Shown here piece by piece: positions 32,601 to 43,845 of a stretch of 64,000 bases of DNA (positions are counted from its first letter, which is position 1; the number at the start of each line of letters is the position of its first letter). The notes under the pieces are model-generated. The model ran no database searches, was not told where the DNA came from, and saw nothing but the letters and a program-made list of their open reading frames with translations. Origin of the DNA: Bombardia bombarda. Its lineage: Eukaryota; Ascomycota; Sordariomycetes; Sordariales; Lasiosphaeriaceae. Both the position numbers and the translations under genes were made by a program. Where the stretch lies: assembly GCA_030512295.1 (NCBI GenBank), contig JAULSR010000002.1, positions 5,952,001-6,016,000 of the forward strand, in the 5' to 3' direction.

Positions 32601-33241
32601 AGCAGCTCTACCTCGCCGAAAATGACGGCGACGGGCTCCTCGCGCTCGTGGCCGAGGTGCGCGCCGCCGGCTTCGAGCTCGACGCCAGGAACTGGAACTT
32701 TTACGTCTCGAACCTGGCCCGGCTCAGAAAGTACTGGGAGGCCTTTTCGGTGTGCGAGACCAAGCTCATGCCGCAGTGGCGCGGCTGGTACCACGTCCGC
32801 GCGCGGATGAACATGAAGAACGCGATCCCGCTCGACCTGCGCCGGCTCGGCGGCGCGGCCCGCGCCCGGCCCCGCCCCCTCGCGCACACCATGCTCTACC
32901 TCGCCAAGGCGTATATTGATCTTGAGGAGCTGGCGCTGTGGAGCCCCGCGAGCGCGAAGCTGTTTAGGGAGATTAATGAGGGTTGCGAGGCGACGGTGCA
33001 GGCGATTAAGACGATGGAGCGGACGGGGGATGCGCTGGAGAATGAGATTTTGGGTGGGCAGAAGGATCAGTGGCGGGAGGAGCAGCCGGTGGAGGAAGGG
33101 GAGAGGAGGGGGGAGAGGAGGATAGAGCTATTGGCGAAGCCTGAGGGGTTGGTGGGTGATAATGGCGGTGTTGGTGAGGACCCGTTTGCCGTGCGACGGA
33201 CGGCTCGTGAGCTACGCGCGCACAAATACAGATGGCAATGA
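29678..33241 (+). CDS. Large mitochondrial pentatricopeptide-repeat protein (CYA-5/Pet309-like layout)
   Basis: A single-exon ORF of 1187 aa from the ATG at 29678 (context CACGATGC). The N-terminus (MLERTAAGIEPCGLHRALPQ, then many Arg and Ser and few acidic residues) fits a mitochondrial presequence. From about residue 230 to 900 the protein is all-helical with PPR-type units, clearest around IHWNVMLNAYVKAGNYEMAIRAF, DDYSFGTMMGMTGSRGDLHF and YTVLWNTLLHHYAMRRDLGS (cores VMLNAYVKAGNYEMA and WNTLLHHYAMRRD). A low-complexity insert at about 912-945 is an internal duplication rich in Asn, Asp and Thr. Length and layout resemble Neurospora CYA-5 (yeast Pet309), needed for COX1 mRNA translation, but I cannot separate this from other large fungal PPR proteins by eye. 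The frame is intact along 3.5 kb. Confidence 0.85.
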   Translation: MLERTAAGIEPCGLHRALPQARHSFKSRPARQLHTAFWNHGAASFELFDACQALARLPFLTSDSLSAPSVPTTETTKPKRNPGSMTASTFLLDFLYPHGAAALLRRLYTYPFVPTRLGSGHRGVRKLAGRLYTSSAPVYESRASTSQQDPFSSLEVAVQEQDRQDRQDPSSVGDMGVWESGQLSGHTSTPHGNQESSEFRLSDVEHLRNLMRKRGGAAVYDMVWKSYIALDPGVKDEVKANVMKHLAQSVRPIELQRFLDLFRTLDIDQWTENIVKAAIQAHLVLHDATAAMDLFKTALSREGWGQALDAMIAYGFNTSSWEMVIETWELYSAHALDPEAVFIFEQLPTVTDIGEKIKHMDRLLERSVGNEREKSQQVKFTSLLSLIARNSLALFQLSDAFVLVHHSRDPLAYESLFRICMERDEKSLAVDVYRKYRQLPGVKIRISVLRVVLDLFYPHDAVGMEQVLRDWHGRYPWLDPYVYEKYIAFYAGRGDLVSTRRLAGEYIKRFRGHALRDQSLVTTLMHVHAVRGDPTTARRVLKEAEAGVLEKPQTIHWNVMLNAYVKAGNYEMAIRAFSKSFKNGQVDDYSFGTMMGMTGSRGDLHFTLELFSLAQHNGIKINVPIIDTIVEAFCQNELFADAEALCVQTTTDRTVEGEYTVLWNTLLHHYAMRRDLGSVNRLLDVMSEQLVPHNDDTYSHLLTALMYCRQSHHALQFLKVAEKENIFKPKADHYLLLMASFLHDGAPHLTLHVNKMMRKMGFPQSNMSLTHVIDALGRYARQPGKVKLPGQLMENGEHVFLSKVINIFLATLVKDVEHVETPQAIAHMYSKLMFIFTKLRRFSSVDTMLELYKAQFPDKSTAHASPIKLLHSLMIADLHERNYDSVKSTWKLVYERTVHHALPVTAAADMEDTTIAATSNDNNNNEDAITTTSNDSNNNEDATDLSSPSSQPPSWRNKVSRAKRYSLCEPLKTMQQLYLAENDGDGLLALVAEVRAAGFELDARNWNFYVSNLARLRKYWEAFSVCETKLMPQWRGWYHVRARMNMKNAIPLDLRRLGGAARARPRPLAHTMLYLAKAYIDLEELALWSPASAKLFREINEGCEATVQAIKTMERTGDALENEILGGQKDQWREEQPVEEGERRGERRIELLAKPEGLVGDNGGVGEDPFAVRRTARELRAHKYRWQ

Positions 33242-33914
33242 GAAGAGGAGATGGTGAAGAGGGGGAAACGGGGGATCTGTTTATCTACCCTTTTATTTTC
33301 TTGTACAATGTCCTACATACTCCTGTATCACTATGTGTGTGTATTATTTATTGTACATGATATCTGTGTGTGTTTTTTCGACTTTAGATGAGCTGCTAGC
33401 TGCCTACCTACTACTCTCCTACTCACTTTATCTAGACATAGAAGCATAGATGGAGCATAGGGCAGGGATGGGCATAGTACGGGCGTATGTGTACATAAAG
33501 AGAGAGGGAGAGTGTGTGTGTGTGTTTGTATGTGTATGTGAGGGAGGCTTTATTGTTGTAGGATATAATACCTATGATGAGTGACATCATTTAGGGTGTT
33601 ATTATAAAGAAACATTGAAACCTGTATGCAATTTATCTCACTCGCGTACCTAAGCAGACACGAGGAAGAACCACTGGAACAAGTACCCCCGGCATTGAAC
33701 ATGGCATCTTTAACCTTCTTTTGATATATAATGTATTAGTTCCACTATGCTAGGTACCTTAACTTTAACCAACCATCTCTTTATCTAATCTTAAAACATT
33801 ATGACTTTTAAACACCCAATACCTGACCAAACAATGATACTCCTGCGCCATGATAGTATGCGAACCAGTCCCTATGCTGCTGGGCGTATAATACATCCTG
33901 AAAATAAACCATTA
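33242..33914. other. Convergent 3' flanks of PPR and Atos-domain genes
   Basis: AT-rich sequence with a (GT)n tract near 33509-33524. No gene. Both neighbours end here, so it should contain two opposing terminators. Confidence 0.55.
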
Positions 33915-36396
33915 CTACTCTTCCTGACGAGGCGAAGAAGAGCTGTCATCCGAAAGGTAGCCCTGCATCCCCAGCGACCTCAACCGCTGCGACAGCAGGC
34001 CCTCTGGCACGCCGCTGCCACCGCCGTTTATTGCCGGCGGCGAGAAGGTATTACCTCCATATCCAACATCATCCCTACTGAGCTTCTCCCACTCATTGAC
34101 CTGACGGAACTGCTGCTGCTGCTGCTGCTGCTGCCCCATGATCACCCCCTCCCCAGGGACAGCATCGTCACCCCCCGAAACAGCCAAAGACAACGTCGTC
34201 GTTGTCTGCTGCAACGAAACAGCAGCAGCAGCCACAGGAGGCGCCAAACTCGGCACCGCCGCCGCACTCAACCCATCGAACGCAGGAGGATAATGCGCAA
34301 ACGTAAACCCAGAGCTCCGCCTCCTAAACGCCTGCTCCGCAGCCAGCGTAGCAGGACCACCCACCCCGCCGCCACCTGTATGCAACACCCGCATCGGCTT
34401 ATACGGCGAGAAGCGAGGTTCAGGATATGTAATCTCATTCCGGAGCTTCTCCTTCCCGTCCGGAACTCTGTTCGCAAACACGACGCGTATGCTCTTGTAC
34501 AGATAGAATCTGCCCCGTGACGGACAACATATATGCAGATGGACGAGGTACCGAAGGATGGGGCGGTCGCCACCACTTCCCAGCCCTGTTGTGTCCTTGA
34601 TCTCGGGTATGTTGTCGATGATGGGGCCGGCGGAGTAGCTGCGCTGGCGGACAAAGGTTTTCGTGCTGGGCTCCATGCCTGCGAGGTCGTAGGGTATGAG
34701 GAAGAGCTTGACGGCGGTCTTGTTCTGGTTCTTGATGATGATTTGGAGCTGGCCTTTTTCTGGGATGCGGTACCGGCCGCCGGGGGGCGCTTTGGGGGAT
34801 CTTGAGCGTCGCTTGGGTTTTGTGGGAGGTCTGCGGACGTCGCCGTCGGACATTTCAGATGTGTTGTTGTTATTGTTGTTATCGATGCATGCTGCGTCTT
34901 CGTCTACAGGCCTCCGCTCGGGGTATCGTGTCTGCAGCTTCCGCTTGGCTCGTTGTCCTTCCTCGGGGGTGCCGAGGCCATTTTCTAGATCGATTTGGCC
35001 AACATATGGGCTCGGTCCGTCATCCGCCTTGCTTCTGCCGTGCGAAGTGCTGGCGTAGCTGTAGAAAACAGCTGAAAATGGAAGCGTTATGTGAGAGGGG
35101 CAGCGCAGGCTGGGCTTGCAGTTGCCGAGGCCCAGGACTCCAATCTGGGCCATGAAATCCAGGGGCTTGGAGGGAGTTGTTGACATGCGACCCCTGAGGA
35201 TGCTCTCCTCGTATGAGCCAACCATCGATGCATGCTGGATAGGAGAGGCCTCGGAGCTGAACGACGGGCGCCTCTGCCGAAGATACGCGGGGGATGATGA
35301 TTGTGGCGATGAGCCGACAAACAGGCTGGGAGTCACTGTCAGTGAGCGGCGAGGCTGGTGAGCTTGATAGGGGTAGGGACCCTCTCGACGCGGCGGCGGC
35401 GCATGCCTCAGACTCGCAACATTTGTGTAGGGCGAAGACTGAGTAAAGTTCAGCGAGTGCCGCCTTGCATTATGGGAACCGCTTGTGGCGATGTCGATGT
35501 TGTCTAGTGGCAACACGATATCAATGTCTTCGTTGCTCAGAGATTGAACAAGAGGGCTTGTGGGAGGCTTATAAACAAAACTTGAAGACAGCGAAGAGGA
35601 TATGGATGAGATGCCAGAGTGAAATGTGTCCCTTTTGTAACCAGCTGCGCCCTGTGAGAAATCAAACGGCGGGAAGTCCCTCGGAGGGGAGGAGGCAAGC
35701 CATGGAGTGCTAGCCGGTCTGAACTTGTTGTCCTCGCCTTGTGGACCAAAATGATGGCTATGAAGAGTAGCAGCATGTGGGGTTAGCTCTTCAGGTGTGA
35801 AGTTACCACTATGAAGTGCGGACCGCGGGCGTTCAATGTTCAAACCCTGCTCCAGCTGAGTGTCCGGAGGCTCCCTTTCTCCTCTTCCATCTTGTTTCTC
35901 GGGCGTTATGGTGGGAGGCGGAAGCAAGCCTGGAGTTGTGGCAGTTGGCAACTGAGGAGTTCGAGGTGGCGACTGAGTCTTAGTTTGCTGAAATAACGAC
36001 TCCAACTGGATTACTGTCAGCTACAGGGACACTTGACAGGCATATGGTAGCTTGGGGATGGCAACTGCAACAACGTACGTGGCGGTTGGGCACCCAAGTC
36101 GGGCTTTCTCCTCTCTTCAGACGTTCGATGAGCTCTGTTCGGTCTGACACAAGATTGGAGAGAAGCTGCTCGGGTGTTGCCGACTTGGGTGGGTGAGGAG
36201 GCGGGCTATCTGGGACAGGGCCCTCGCACAGCTCTGTTCGGATGCTCTCCTCGGAGACTCGCCGTGACAAGGGCCTGTGTATGTCGACTGGATTCTGGAG
36301 AGGGAGTGGACTAGTCGGGCGACCAGTAGAGCGCATGTTTGAGCCGCCGTCCTGGTCAAAGGACGGCGGCCCTATATGCTCTTGAAACATGGGCAT
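33915..36396 (-). CDS. Atos (FAM214/DUF4210) domain protein
   Basis: Exons 36396-36079 and 36005-33915 give 802 aa; the intron is 73 bp (GTACGT...CAG). The start chosen is the first ATG (MPMFQEHIGPPSFDQD). Two conserved blocks identify the family. One is SFESYVG-type sequence, here PSHITLPFSAVFYSYASTS followed by SPYVGQIDLENGL (about 385-440). The other is GRYRIPEKGQLQIIIKNQNK continuing to KTAVKLFLIPYDL, then RYLVHLHICCPSRGRFYLYK and VVFANRVPDGKEKLRNEI (about 510-665). These match the Atos middle and C-terminal domains shared by animal ATOS/FAM214 and fungal proteins. In insects Atos acts as a nuclear transcription regulator; the fungal role is not established. The flanks are Ser/Pro-rich and disordered. 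A CTG repeat near 34110-34134 encodes eight Gln. It is divergent from FYV7. Confidence 0.88.
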
Positions 36397-38053
36397 TGTG
36401 AGCCGTGGAGTGAGAGGCGAGAAATGGGAGATGGGCGTGCGAGGTGCGAGGTGCAAGGTAGTCAAGTCACGTCACCTCACCAGGACAGAGATGGCCGCCT
36501 TTCTACCTTTTCAAGAAGCGGTGTACGCCTTGGGATTCTCCTGGTGTGGATGAATCCAGAGTCGAGCACGAGTCTCGGTCAAGCTATGGCGAGAAGCTTT
36601 CATGATTGAGCCACAGCAGGCTCGCCGCTTCAACTTCTTTTGTTTCAGATCAGGCGTGTGCTTCTTCTGGGCCGCAGGACCCCCAGCTTATTTTTGGGGG
36701 ATTCAACTCGACGAAAAAGAGGAGCTCGAGCGTCAGACTGCATGGAGAACTATCTTTTTATCCCATCGAAATCAGTTATAAACGGCGGCGAGGTGGCGGC
36801 TAAGCTAGGACAATCACATCATAGTTTGTTGTATTCTGAACCGAGCTCGAGTCAATCAGCGTCTACTCCTGGGTCTAGCGGCACTGTGGTCGGAGGCAGA
36901 TAGCGTATTCTTGAAATCGAATGAGAAACTAGCAGCAAGCAAAAGGAGAGTTGTGGGTTTTCTAGAAGCTGCAAGTTGACACAATGTTGCCTGCGATGAG
37001 TGATTGATGTTGAAGAAAGAACCTCCCGTGATGAAATGAAATCACCCGACGGGCTTTATCTGTCGGTAACAATGGCGGTAGGGAACTGGTGTTGGCCTAC
37101 AGTGATACCCAACCGACCTGGAACTCGGCTATTGGTTCCATTACAGGGCCAGTGCCGACACCCGCATGACACCCTCCCCAGGCACAAAGCCGGCAGCTCC
37201 TTCCATCTCAGCGGAAAGATTCACAGAACTGCAGCGGAGTGGACCCCCGGAAATGACAGGCTATAGGTCCATTTCCTCATGGATCTGGAAGGAACAGTGA
37301 CACACCATCAAGGTTGACCATCTCCGTGCATGGAAATGTTCTTATATGGACTGAGTCGAGGAGGGTGCGCTATTATCCGCTCTTTTGCTCTGCTGGATGG
37401 ATGGATTGCTAGCTAAATTTAGAGGCGTCATTCTTGCATGCTCTCTCTTTTAGCGCTTTCCTTTCGGACGAAGCAATGGTGTCGTAATTATTTCCCCATT
37501 TCCCCATTCAAGACTCTCTCCGGTGTGCTCCGTCGCGTGGCGCCTGGGATAAAGCCCCTCCATATTCTACAGTCGTCAGCTGGACAGCTTAACAACTTGG
37601 GTATTCATAACCGAGTTTTGTTCCCTTGCGGTGCTCTCGATAATGCTCCGAAGACCGCATTCGTACGAAGTTCTTCGCGTTCAAGTGGCACCTGACACAC
37701 AGTCGCTTTACACACTCAGCTACGGATACGCACTGTTTGGTACCCGTATTGTTGCTGTCGATCACCGTAATTAAGGTGCGGACAAGGTACAAAATAATAG
37801 CGTATTCGCACTCCGTCAAGGGTACAAGCTGTCCGTCCTCACCGCCCTCTACCCGCTCCCAAGCGCCAGTTCCGATAAGGGGCAGAATTGACTCTTATCG
37901 GGCAATCCACTAAAAAAGTTGGCTCGTCAACTCTCAACTCCACCATCAATCGACACGGCCGGCGCAACGTGGAGAGCTCACAAACAACCCACCGCTCACC
38001 ACCCCTCTCTACGTCCTCCACTTCCCTAGTTAGCTAGCTACCCAAACCTAAAC
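36397..38053. promoter_or_regulatory. Divergent intergenic region, Atos and FYV7 genes
   Basis: 1.66 kb between two diverging start codons. The short ORFs inside have no recognisable features. No RNA or repeat found. Promoter function is inferred from layout only. Confidence 0.45.
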
Positions 38054-38888
38054 ATGTCTGGCAAGAGACCCCACGACGATGGTGGTGACGGCGATGCGAG
38101 AAAGAAGGCAAAGACCGGCTTCAAGGTCGGGCCCGACAACCTCCCCGACGGGCCCTGGCGGCGCAAGGGTAGAACCCCCCCATCTACCTACCTCCATATA
38201 CCCAAACAAAGTACTAACAAATTTCCCCTCCAATACAGCCATCAAGATCAAGCATAGCATCATCGAAAAGGCCAAAGTAAAGAAGCAGTACGCCAAAGTT
38301 AAAGCACAGCACCAGCAGCAACAACAACAACCAGCGGGCGACAATGAAGACGACCAGCCAGCGCAGATCCACCCCGACCGCATGGCCATGCTCGACGACA
38401 CCGGCGCGGGCGAGGCAGAAGCAGAGGAAGCACCACCAGTCACAAAAGCCAAACGCCAGCGACAGCGCAAAGCGAACCCCACCGTCTCCGGCGAGAACAT
38501 GACCGAGCTAGCCCCGAGAGTACCAAGACCGCGGTCGCCGACGCCCCCGCCTCCTCCTGCGCCTGTACAAGGGCAAGAGAGCGAGGGCGAGGGTGAGGGC
38601 GGCGACAACAGGAATCAGTTCCGGAACAGGTCTCACCAGCAGCGCCGGCCGGGGTACTTTGACAAGGAGCTGAGCGCGGCCGAGAAGCTGAAGCAGCAGA
38701 CCGAGGAGCGGGCGCAGGAGATGGCGAGGCGCGAGGAGGAGAAGAACAGGCGCATTGCTGAGCGCGAGAAGTACCGCAAGGCCATGGCTAAGGCGCGCAC
38801 GCCTGGAAGGGACGGGAAGCGCAAGGTCGGTCGGGAGGGGAACCTGTTGCTGGATAAGGTGAAGAGGATTATGGGGGAGTCGAAATAA
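38054..38888 (+). CDS. FYV7: rRNA-processing protein FYV7
   Basis: Small nucleolar protein family needed for early 18S rRNA processing in yeast. Exons 38054-38168 and 38239-38888 give 254 aa; the intron is 70 bp with TACAG acceptor. The split Ala codon joins GPDNLPDGPWRRK to AIKIKHSIIEKAKVKKQYAK, the family's conserved N-terminal basic block. The middle is acidic, with Gln and Pro tracts and a nuclear-type basic patch (KAKRQRQRK). The C-terminus has the second conserved block, a long charged helix (AAEKLKQQTEERAQEMARREEEKNRR, core EKLKQQTEERAQEMA) ending KVGREGNLLLDKVKRIMG. The gene is complete and in frame. Confidence 0.9.
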
Positions 38889-39716
38889 TGGGTTTATGGG
38901 ATGATGCGGTGATAGGTTTTACTTCTTTTTTTATGGTAATCAGGCGATTGACTTTTTTTACCCATTTTTCTAAGAATCGCGAGGAGTTTCGCAATCGAAT
39001 TGTGATGATATTACCTGATTGTGCATTTCGAGGCGATTGTATTTATTTTCAACATGGTCCATTTGATGACGATGTGCAAACTGCGAACAGGTAAGAATCA
39101 GGAGTGGAATCAGGAGTATCAATACCTATGAAGTTAAATACCAAGATGATGGCATTCCCACTTATACACACATTCCCTGCTCTTGACCTTCAGTCAGCAT
39201 TTTCACGACTATACTTGAAAGAAATATCCGAACAAAGAAGGTGCGATGCTTACTCGAATACAAATTTCATTAGCTACATTATGTACAATCAAAATGGGGA
39301 CGAAGAGAACGCAACAATAAACGGAACAGTGAAAAAGATGATGTCCAACCCTAACCCTCTTCACGCCAAGTTCTTTGTGCCGCACACAATGCACTAAGCT
39401 CATCTAAGCTAGATTCACTAACATTTGTCATTTGGCTCACAGCCATCAACTGCGCGCAACGCTCGGTTGCTGAACCACTTTCATCTTCATACAAGCAATC
39501 GCCCTCCGCACCATCGCCCGTCGCACAAATCCGCATTTGAAACACTCGCGACCTTTTCTTCGCCAGACTATCGCCAAGCTTTGGCTTCGCAGGGCCGTAC
39601 GCGCTGAAATATGCCAATGACGCGCACGTCCGAGTAGATCGATAGACAGCCAGCCTGGCTCTGCTGCCGTATCGCATCAAATTTCAACCACCTCCCACCG
39701 AAAAAGAACAGCCACC
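38889..39716. other. Intergenic, FYV7 to TFG1
   Basis: AT-rich 3' flank of FYV7, then the TFG1 promoter. The ORFs present are short and unsupported. No RNA gene seen. Confidence 0.55.
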
Positions 39717-41934
39717 ATGAGCGCCCCTCCTCCTCCCTCTATGGGGAATCCAGGCCCTAAACGCCCTCCCCCGGGACAACGATCAAGCGACGCAAGCCGG
39801 CCGATCCCCTCGTCGCAAGGAAGAAGCCCTTGCCCAGGCCCCAATTCATGCGCCCACCCGGAGAGACCAACCCAAAGAACGGCGACAAATCCGAGGACGA
39901 AAAGGACCCAATACTGGACCCCTTGATCGCGCAGCTTCAAGCAAACAGGCAAAGGAATGGAGGATGGAGTGAACAGGCGCCCTACCCCTCGCATGAGTTT
40001 CCCCTGGTCACGACAAAGCGCGAGCTCATGGAGGGCATACGCCATCACATCATGCACTTTAGCAAAGGTCCCCGCGGCGACGCGACCTGGGACGTGACGA
40101 ACCAGGACCAGTTCCCACGCCCCGTCACCCTGCATCGCCGTGACCCCCGCCTACCGCCTGCGAATCGCATGATCGTCAAGGACGACCACGGCTCCGCGAA
40201 TCCTGAGGATGACGCCGAGGCCGAGCACCAGCGCCAGCTCAAGGCCGAGAGGGAGGCGCAGCGCGCTCTTGATCAGGCCCAGATTGCCCCGGCCATGAAG
40301 CCCAACGAGCCGAAGCAGAAGCAGGTCAAGAAGGAGAAGGCGTCGTCTTTTTACGGGAGGAACTCGGAGGCGCAGAAGAAGCAGACCGGCCTTCGCTACG
40401 AGGAGACTCTTCCGTGGCATCTGGAGGATGCGGACAACAAGTCGGGTGTGTGGGTTGGGTCTTATATCGCGGGCCTTTCGGATGTTCATTGCGCAATGGT
40501 CATAGATGGACCCAAGTTTCGCATGATTCCTCTTGAGCGCTACTACTCTTTCGATCAGAAGCCCAAGTTTGATACGCTCACGCTTGATGATGCAGAGAAT
40601 ATGATGAAACAGAACAAGGACGTGAAGCGGTGGGTTATGCTTGACCGCGAGAAGCAAGATAAGGAGAAGGAGAAGGACGAGACACGACAGTTTCTTCGCG
40701 GAAAGGCACGCGTCAAGACGGAAAGTGCTACGTCTAGAAGCGCACCAAAGACAGAAAGACAAGACGACAATGAACTTGACTTTTCTGGGGACGAGTTCCA
40801 GGACGATGATGAGACGCCTGGTTTCCAGGCAGATGACGAGGACAGCAAGGAGGCCAAGGATCGTATTCGCCGAGAGCAGATTGCCGCCAACCTTTTCGGC
40901 GAAGGAGAGGAGGAAAAGGTGGACGAAGAGGAGAAGGAGGAGCAGATGGAAAAGCTCAAGCGGAAGACTATTGGCAAGAAGACAAAGAAAACGCTGATCA
41001 AACTGGAGCACGACATGAATTACCACTCGTCCGACTCGGAGGATGCCGACAACAACCCATTCACCGAGGAATCAGTGCGTACAATAATGCCTGATCTCTA
41101 CGCTTACTGGATTGTATTGCTGACACCCTCTAGGAGTCGGAATCTGAATCCGAGGATAAGAAGGATGAGGATAGCAAGGACGAAAAGAAAGATGATGAGT
41201 TGAAGAAGCAGTCTGACCAGAAGGACCAGGGTGCCAAAGGCACCGCCGCAGGCTCGACCGGAAAGCCGAAAACATCCGACTCCAAGAAGGGTAAGAAGCG
41301 GCCTGGCTCGCCTAATTTATCAGACTCGAGCGGAAACGAGTCGTCCAACCACAAGAAGGTCAAGACAAGCAAGGGTACCTCTTCCAAGGTTCCCAGTCGC
41401 TCAGGAACGCCGTTGCCTGGTAGGCCCAAGCCAACTGGCGGTGCCATGAGCGATGGGGAAGCAACCGCTGGAGAGGGATCCGATGGCGGTCTGAGGATTG
41501 GCAAGAAGATTAAGTCGTCAAAGACTGGGCTCTCAAGGGCGGGCAGCCCTGCTTCACCCCGTATGTCTCAAGTTCACAGTCACCTACTTTCAGCACCTAC
41601 TAATAATTGATTCGAATCTACAGCTGGTATGAGCCCGGGAAGTCCTAAGCTGGCAACGAACAGGGGCACGTCCACCCTTCGTGGATCCCCACCTCCTAAC
41701 CAAGCAGCCCCTAAGATAGAGTTGCGAGAGATCGCCGAGGCTATCGGTGCGGCCGAGAATGGGATCGGGCTCAGCGATCTGCTGCGCAAATTCCACGGCC
41801 GGATTGATCGACCCGGGACTATCACGAGGGCTGAATGGATTCAGCTCATCAAGCTGTGTGCAGAGTTTGGACCTGCGGATAAGCTGCTACGGCTCAAGGC
41901 TAGCTGGACTGCTAATCAAGCTGGAGGAGCATAG
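39717..41934 (+). CDS. TFG1: TFIIF alpha subunit (RAP74/Tfg1), one-base frameshift near start
   Basis: Large subunit of the general transcription factor TFIIF, which binds RNA polymerase II in initiation and elongation. Exons are 39717-41074, 41134-41560 and 41624-41934. The summed length is one base short of a whole frame. The missing base maps to the C run 39768-39772 (five, needs six): restoring it joins MSAPPPPSMGNPGPKRPPP to GTTIKRRKPADPLVARKKP and gives 698 aa. The dimerisation domain (about 60-280) has LHRRDPRLPPANRMI and GVWVGSYIAGLSDVHCAMVI; it is followed by KFRMIPLERYYSF. A long acidic/basic disordered middle leads to the C-terminal winged helix (about 620-695, LREIAEAIGAAENGIGLSDL). 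The subunit is essential in yeast and all else is intact, so the frameshift is almost surely an error in the sequence. Confidence 0.93.
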
Positions 41935-42723
41935 ACTGGGATCGCTCTCTTTATCATCTTCGCTTTCTCTGCGTCCCCAATCCGCCTTCTCAGTCCTTTT
42001 GGTGGTTTGGTTGAGTTAATTGCAAGCTTGACGAGATGGATATGAGGCAGAGACGGGGATGACGCTGACACGATTCTCTGAGATGGATATGTTGGTTCCT
42101 ACATGAAAAAGAAACGTCTAAATAGCGGGCGCGGGTTTGATATTCTCGGCTTTAATGCTCGAAACATGATGGTTACTTAAGGTAGCTCAGCCTCGACTAC
42201 ATACATCACGAGGCTGTGTAATAGACTGCTTTGTTTGCATGGAATTTGATATGATATCTCATTAGAACAAGATTTTCGTCTTTCACCGTATTTCTGTACT
42301 GGTGTTTTCACTATGTGTAAGTACGGCGGCTTGCCGCTGTGCTACCTACATTTGATGCAGACTATCGACGTTGATGGATGTGGGTTTGTGTTCCTGTATG
42401 TGATACTAACGCATCTGTTTGCCAGAGCTTCTGCTGCCCGTTCCTCACTTGGTGCCTGTGGGAGCTATGCTGCTTCCCCATCTTCAGATCATGCTGAGCA
42501 TGATCATCCACCGAAACCCCCTTTTCGCGCCCCTCTGTTATAACAGGGGGCACAGATAGGCCCTCTTGATGTATTCTGGCTCTCCCGAGTTTAACCATCT
42601 TCCATTCGCCCCAACATCATCTCGATAGTCGAGTCATCCCCAACCAATAAACTGGACGATCCAGAGGCGGAGGATATGACAAAGGAGATAGAAATCCCCA
42701 GACAACCAACCCCCCTTCCCTCC
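41935..42723. other. Convergent 3' flanks of TFG1 and BUD13
   Basis: No gene. A short palindrome GATCATGCTGAGCATGATC lies at 42487-42505 (perfect apart from its centre), and a GC-rich hairpin, CCCCTCTGTTATAACAGGGGG, near 42531. Either could help separate or terminate the converging transcripts. Confidence 0.5.
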
Positions 42724-43251
42724 TCACTCATCCATCTGCCAAGCATACTCCAGCCCCTTAACCCTCTCCTTCCTATTCAGCGCCTTGAACCGCTCCGCCT
42801 CGAACCCGTTCCCCCGATCGACCCCATCCCACCGATACCCCGGCTTGATCCCATACCTATTCGACGGCGCCGCGCCCTTGTACAGCGGCCTCCTCCCCTT
42901 CATTCTTTTCCCCCCTTTCTTCCCCCCATCATCCCCACCAGTCCCCACCAAAAACTCAGCCATGGGATCATTCCACCGCTGCGCCGCCTTCATCTCCTCA
43001 TTCATCTCCACGTCGTCCTTGCCCCTCGCCAGCGGCATCAGCGCCGCGTCCTCGAGCGCCTCGCGCCGCCGCCGCGCCTCCGCGAGCTGCACGTCGCCCT
43101 TGAGCGCGCGCTTCTTGGCGACTTCAGCATCAACCGCCGCGCGCCGCGCCTCGGCTTTGCGCTGGGTCACGTCCACGCGCCGGCCGGTGGCGTCGCGGAG
43201 GACCAACTCCGGCTCCCCTCCTCCTCCATCTCCCCCGCCGCCACCATCTCT

Positions 43252-43282
<31 letters not shown>

Positions 43283-43845
43283 ACGCGCTCGGCATTCATC
43301 CTCGCCAGCTCCTCGCGCTCGGCCTGTTGCCGCCGCCGCAGCTGCGCCGAGAGCGCCGCCGCGCTCTGCAGGCCCGCGTGCGTGCCGTCTGCCATCATGG
43401 GGACGTCGCCGTCGCCGTCGCCGTCTGCGTCTGCGTCGTTGACGAGCGCGGGCGCCTCGTCGTCGGCGTCGCGGGCCGCGGCGTTTTCCGCGGCGACGGA
43501 GGCGAGGACGGCGTCCGCGTCTGCCGCGGCGGACGCGGCAGCAGCATCGCGGGCGTCTTTGGTGTCGGTGGGGATGGGGGCGCCGATGGTCTTCCAGGTG
43601 GACTTTTTGGCGCGGCGGAACTCGGCGGAGGTGCCGGCGATGGTCATGGGGGTGTCGTCATTGTCGTCGTCGTCGGGCTTTGAGGAGGTGCCCCAGGCGT
43701 CGTCGTCGTCGTCTTTGATGAGGAGGCCGGTGTCGGATTTGGGGGTTTTCCTCTTGCGCTTTTTGGTGGTGGAGGATGGTTTTGTGGAAGAGGAGGAGGG
43801 TGTGAGGTAGTGGGCTGCGAGGTAGGCGGCTTTGTCGGAGGGCAT
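42724..43845 (-). CDS. BUD13: Pre-mRNA-splicing factor BUD13/CWC26
   Basis: RES-complex subunit of the activated spliceosome. Single exon, 373 aa, start at 43845 and TGA at 42724-42726. The N-terminus ([11 protein letters not shown], then a Lys/Arg stretch) and the C-terminal block ([20 protein letters not shown], then [11 protein letters not shown]) are the family signature; the C-terminal segment is the one that binds the RES partner Snu17/Ist3. The middle is a highly charged helix rich in Ala, Glu and Arg, with an Ala tract of about ten residues coded by a GCT/GCC repeat (43254-43282) next to a Gly tract. Codon use is strongly G/C-ended. No defects. Confidence 0.93.

Noticed and set aside
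39760..39780. Programmed ribosomal frameshift in TFG1
   Set aside because: No slippery sequence or downstream structure, and the same type of C/G-run loss occurs in unrelated genes of the window.
42676..43810. Plus-strand ORFs of 335 and 341 codons opposite BUD13
   Set aside because: Antisense of the repetitive GC-rich BUD13 frame; low-complexity Ser/Ala/Pro translations with no domain.
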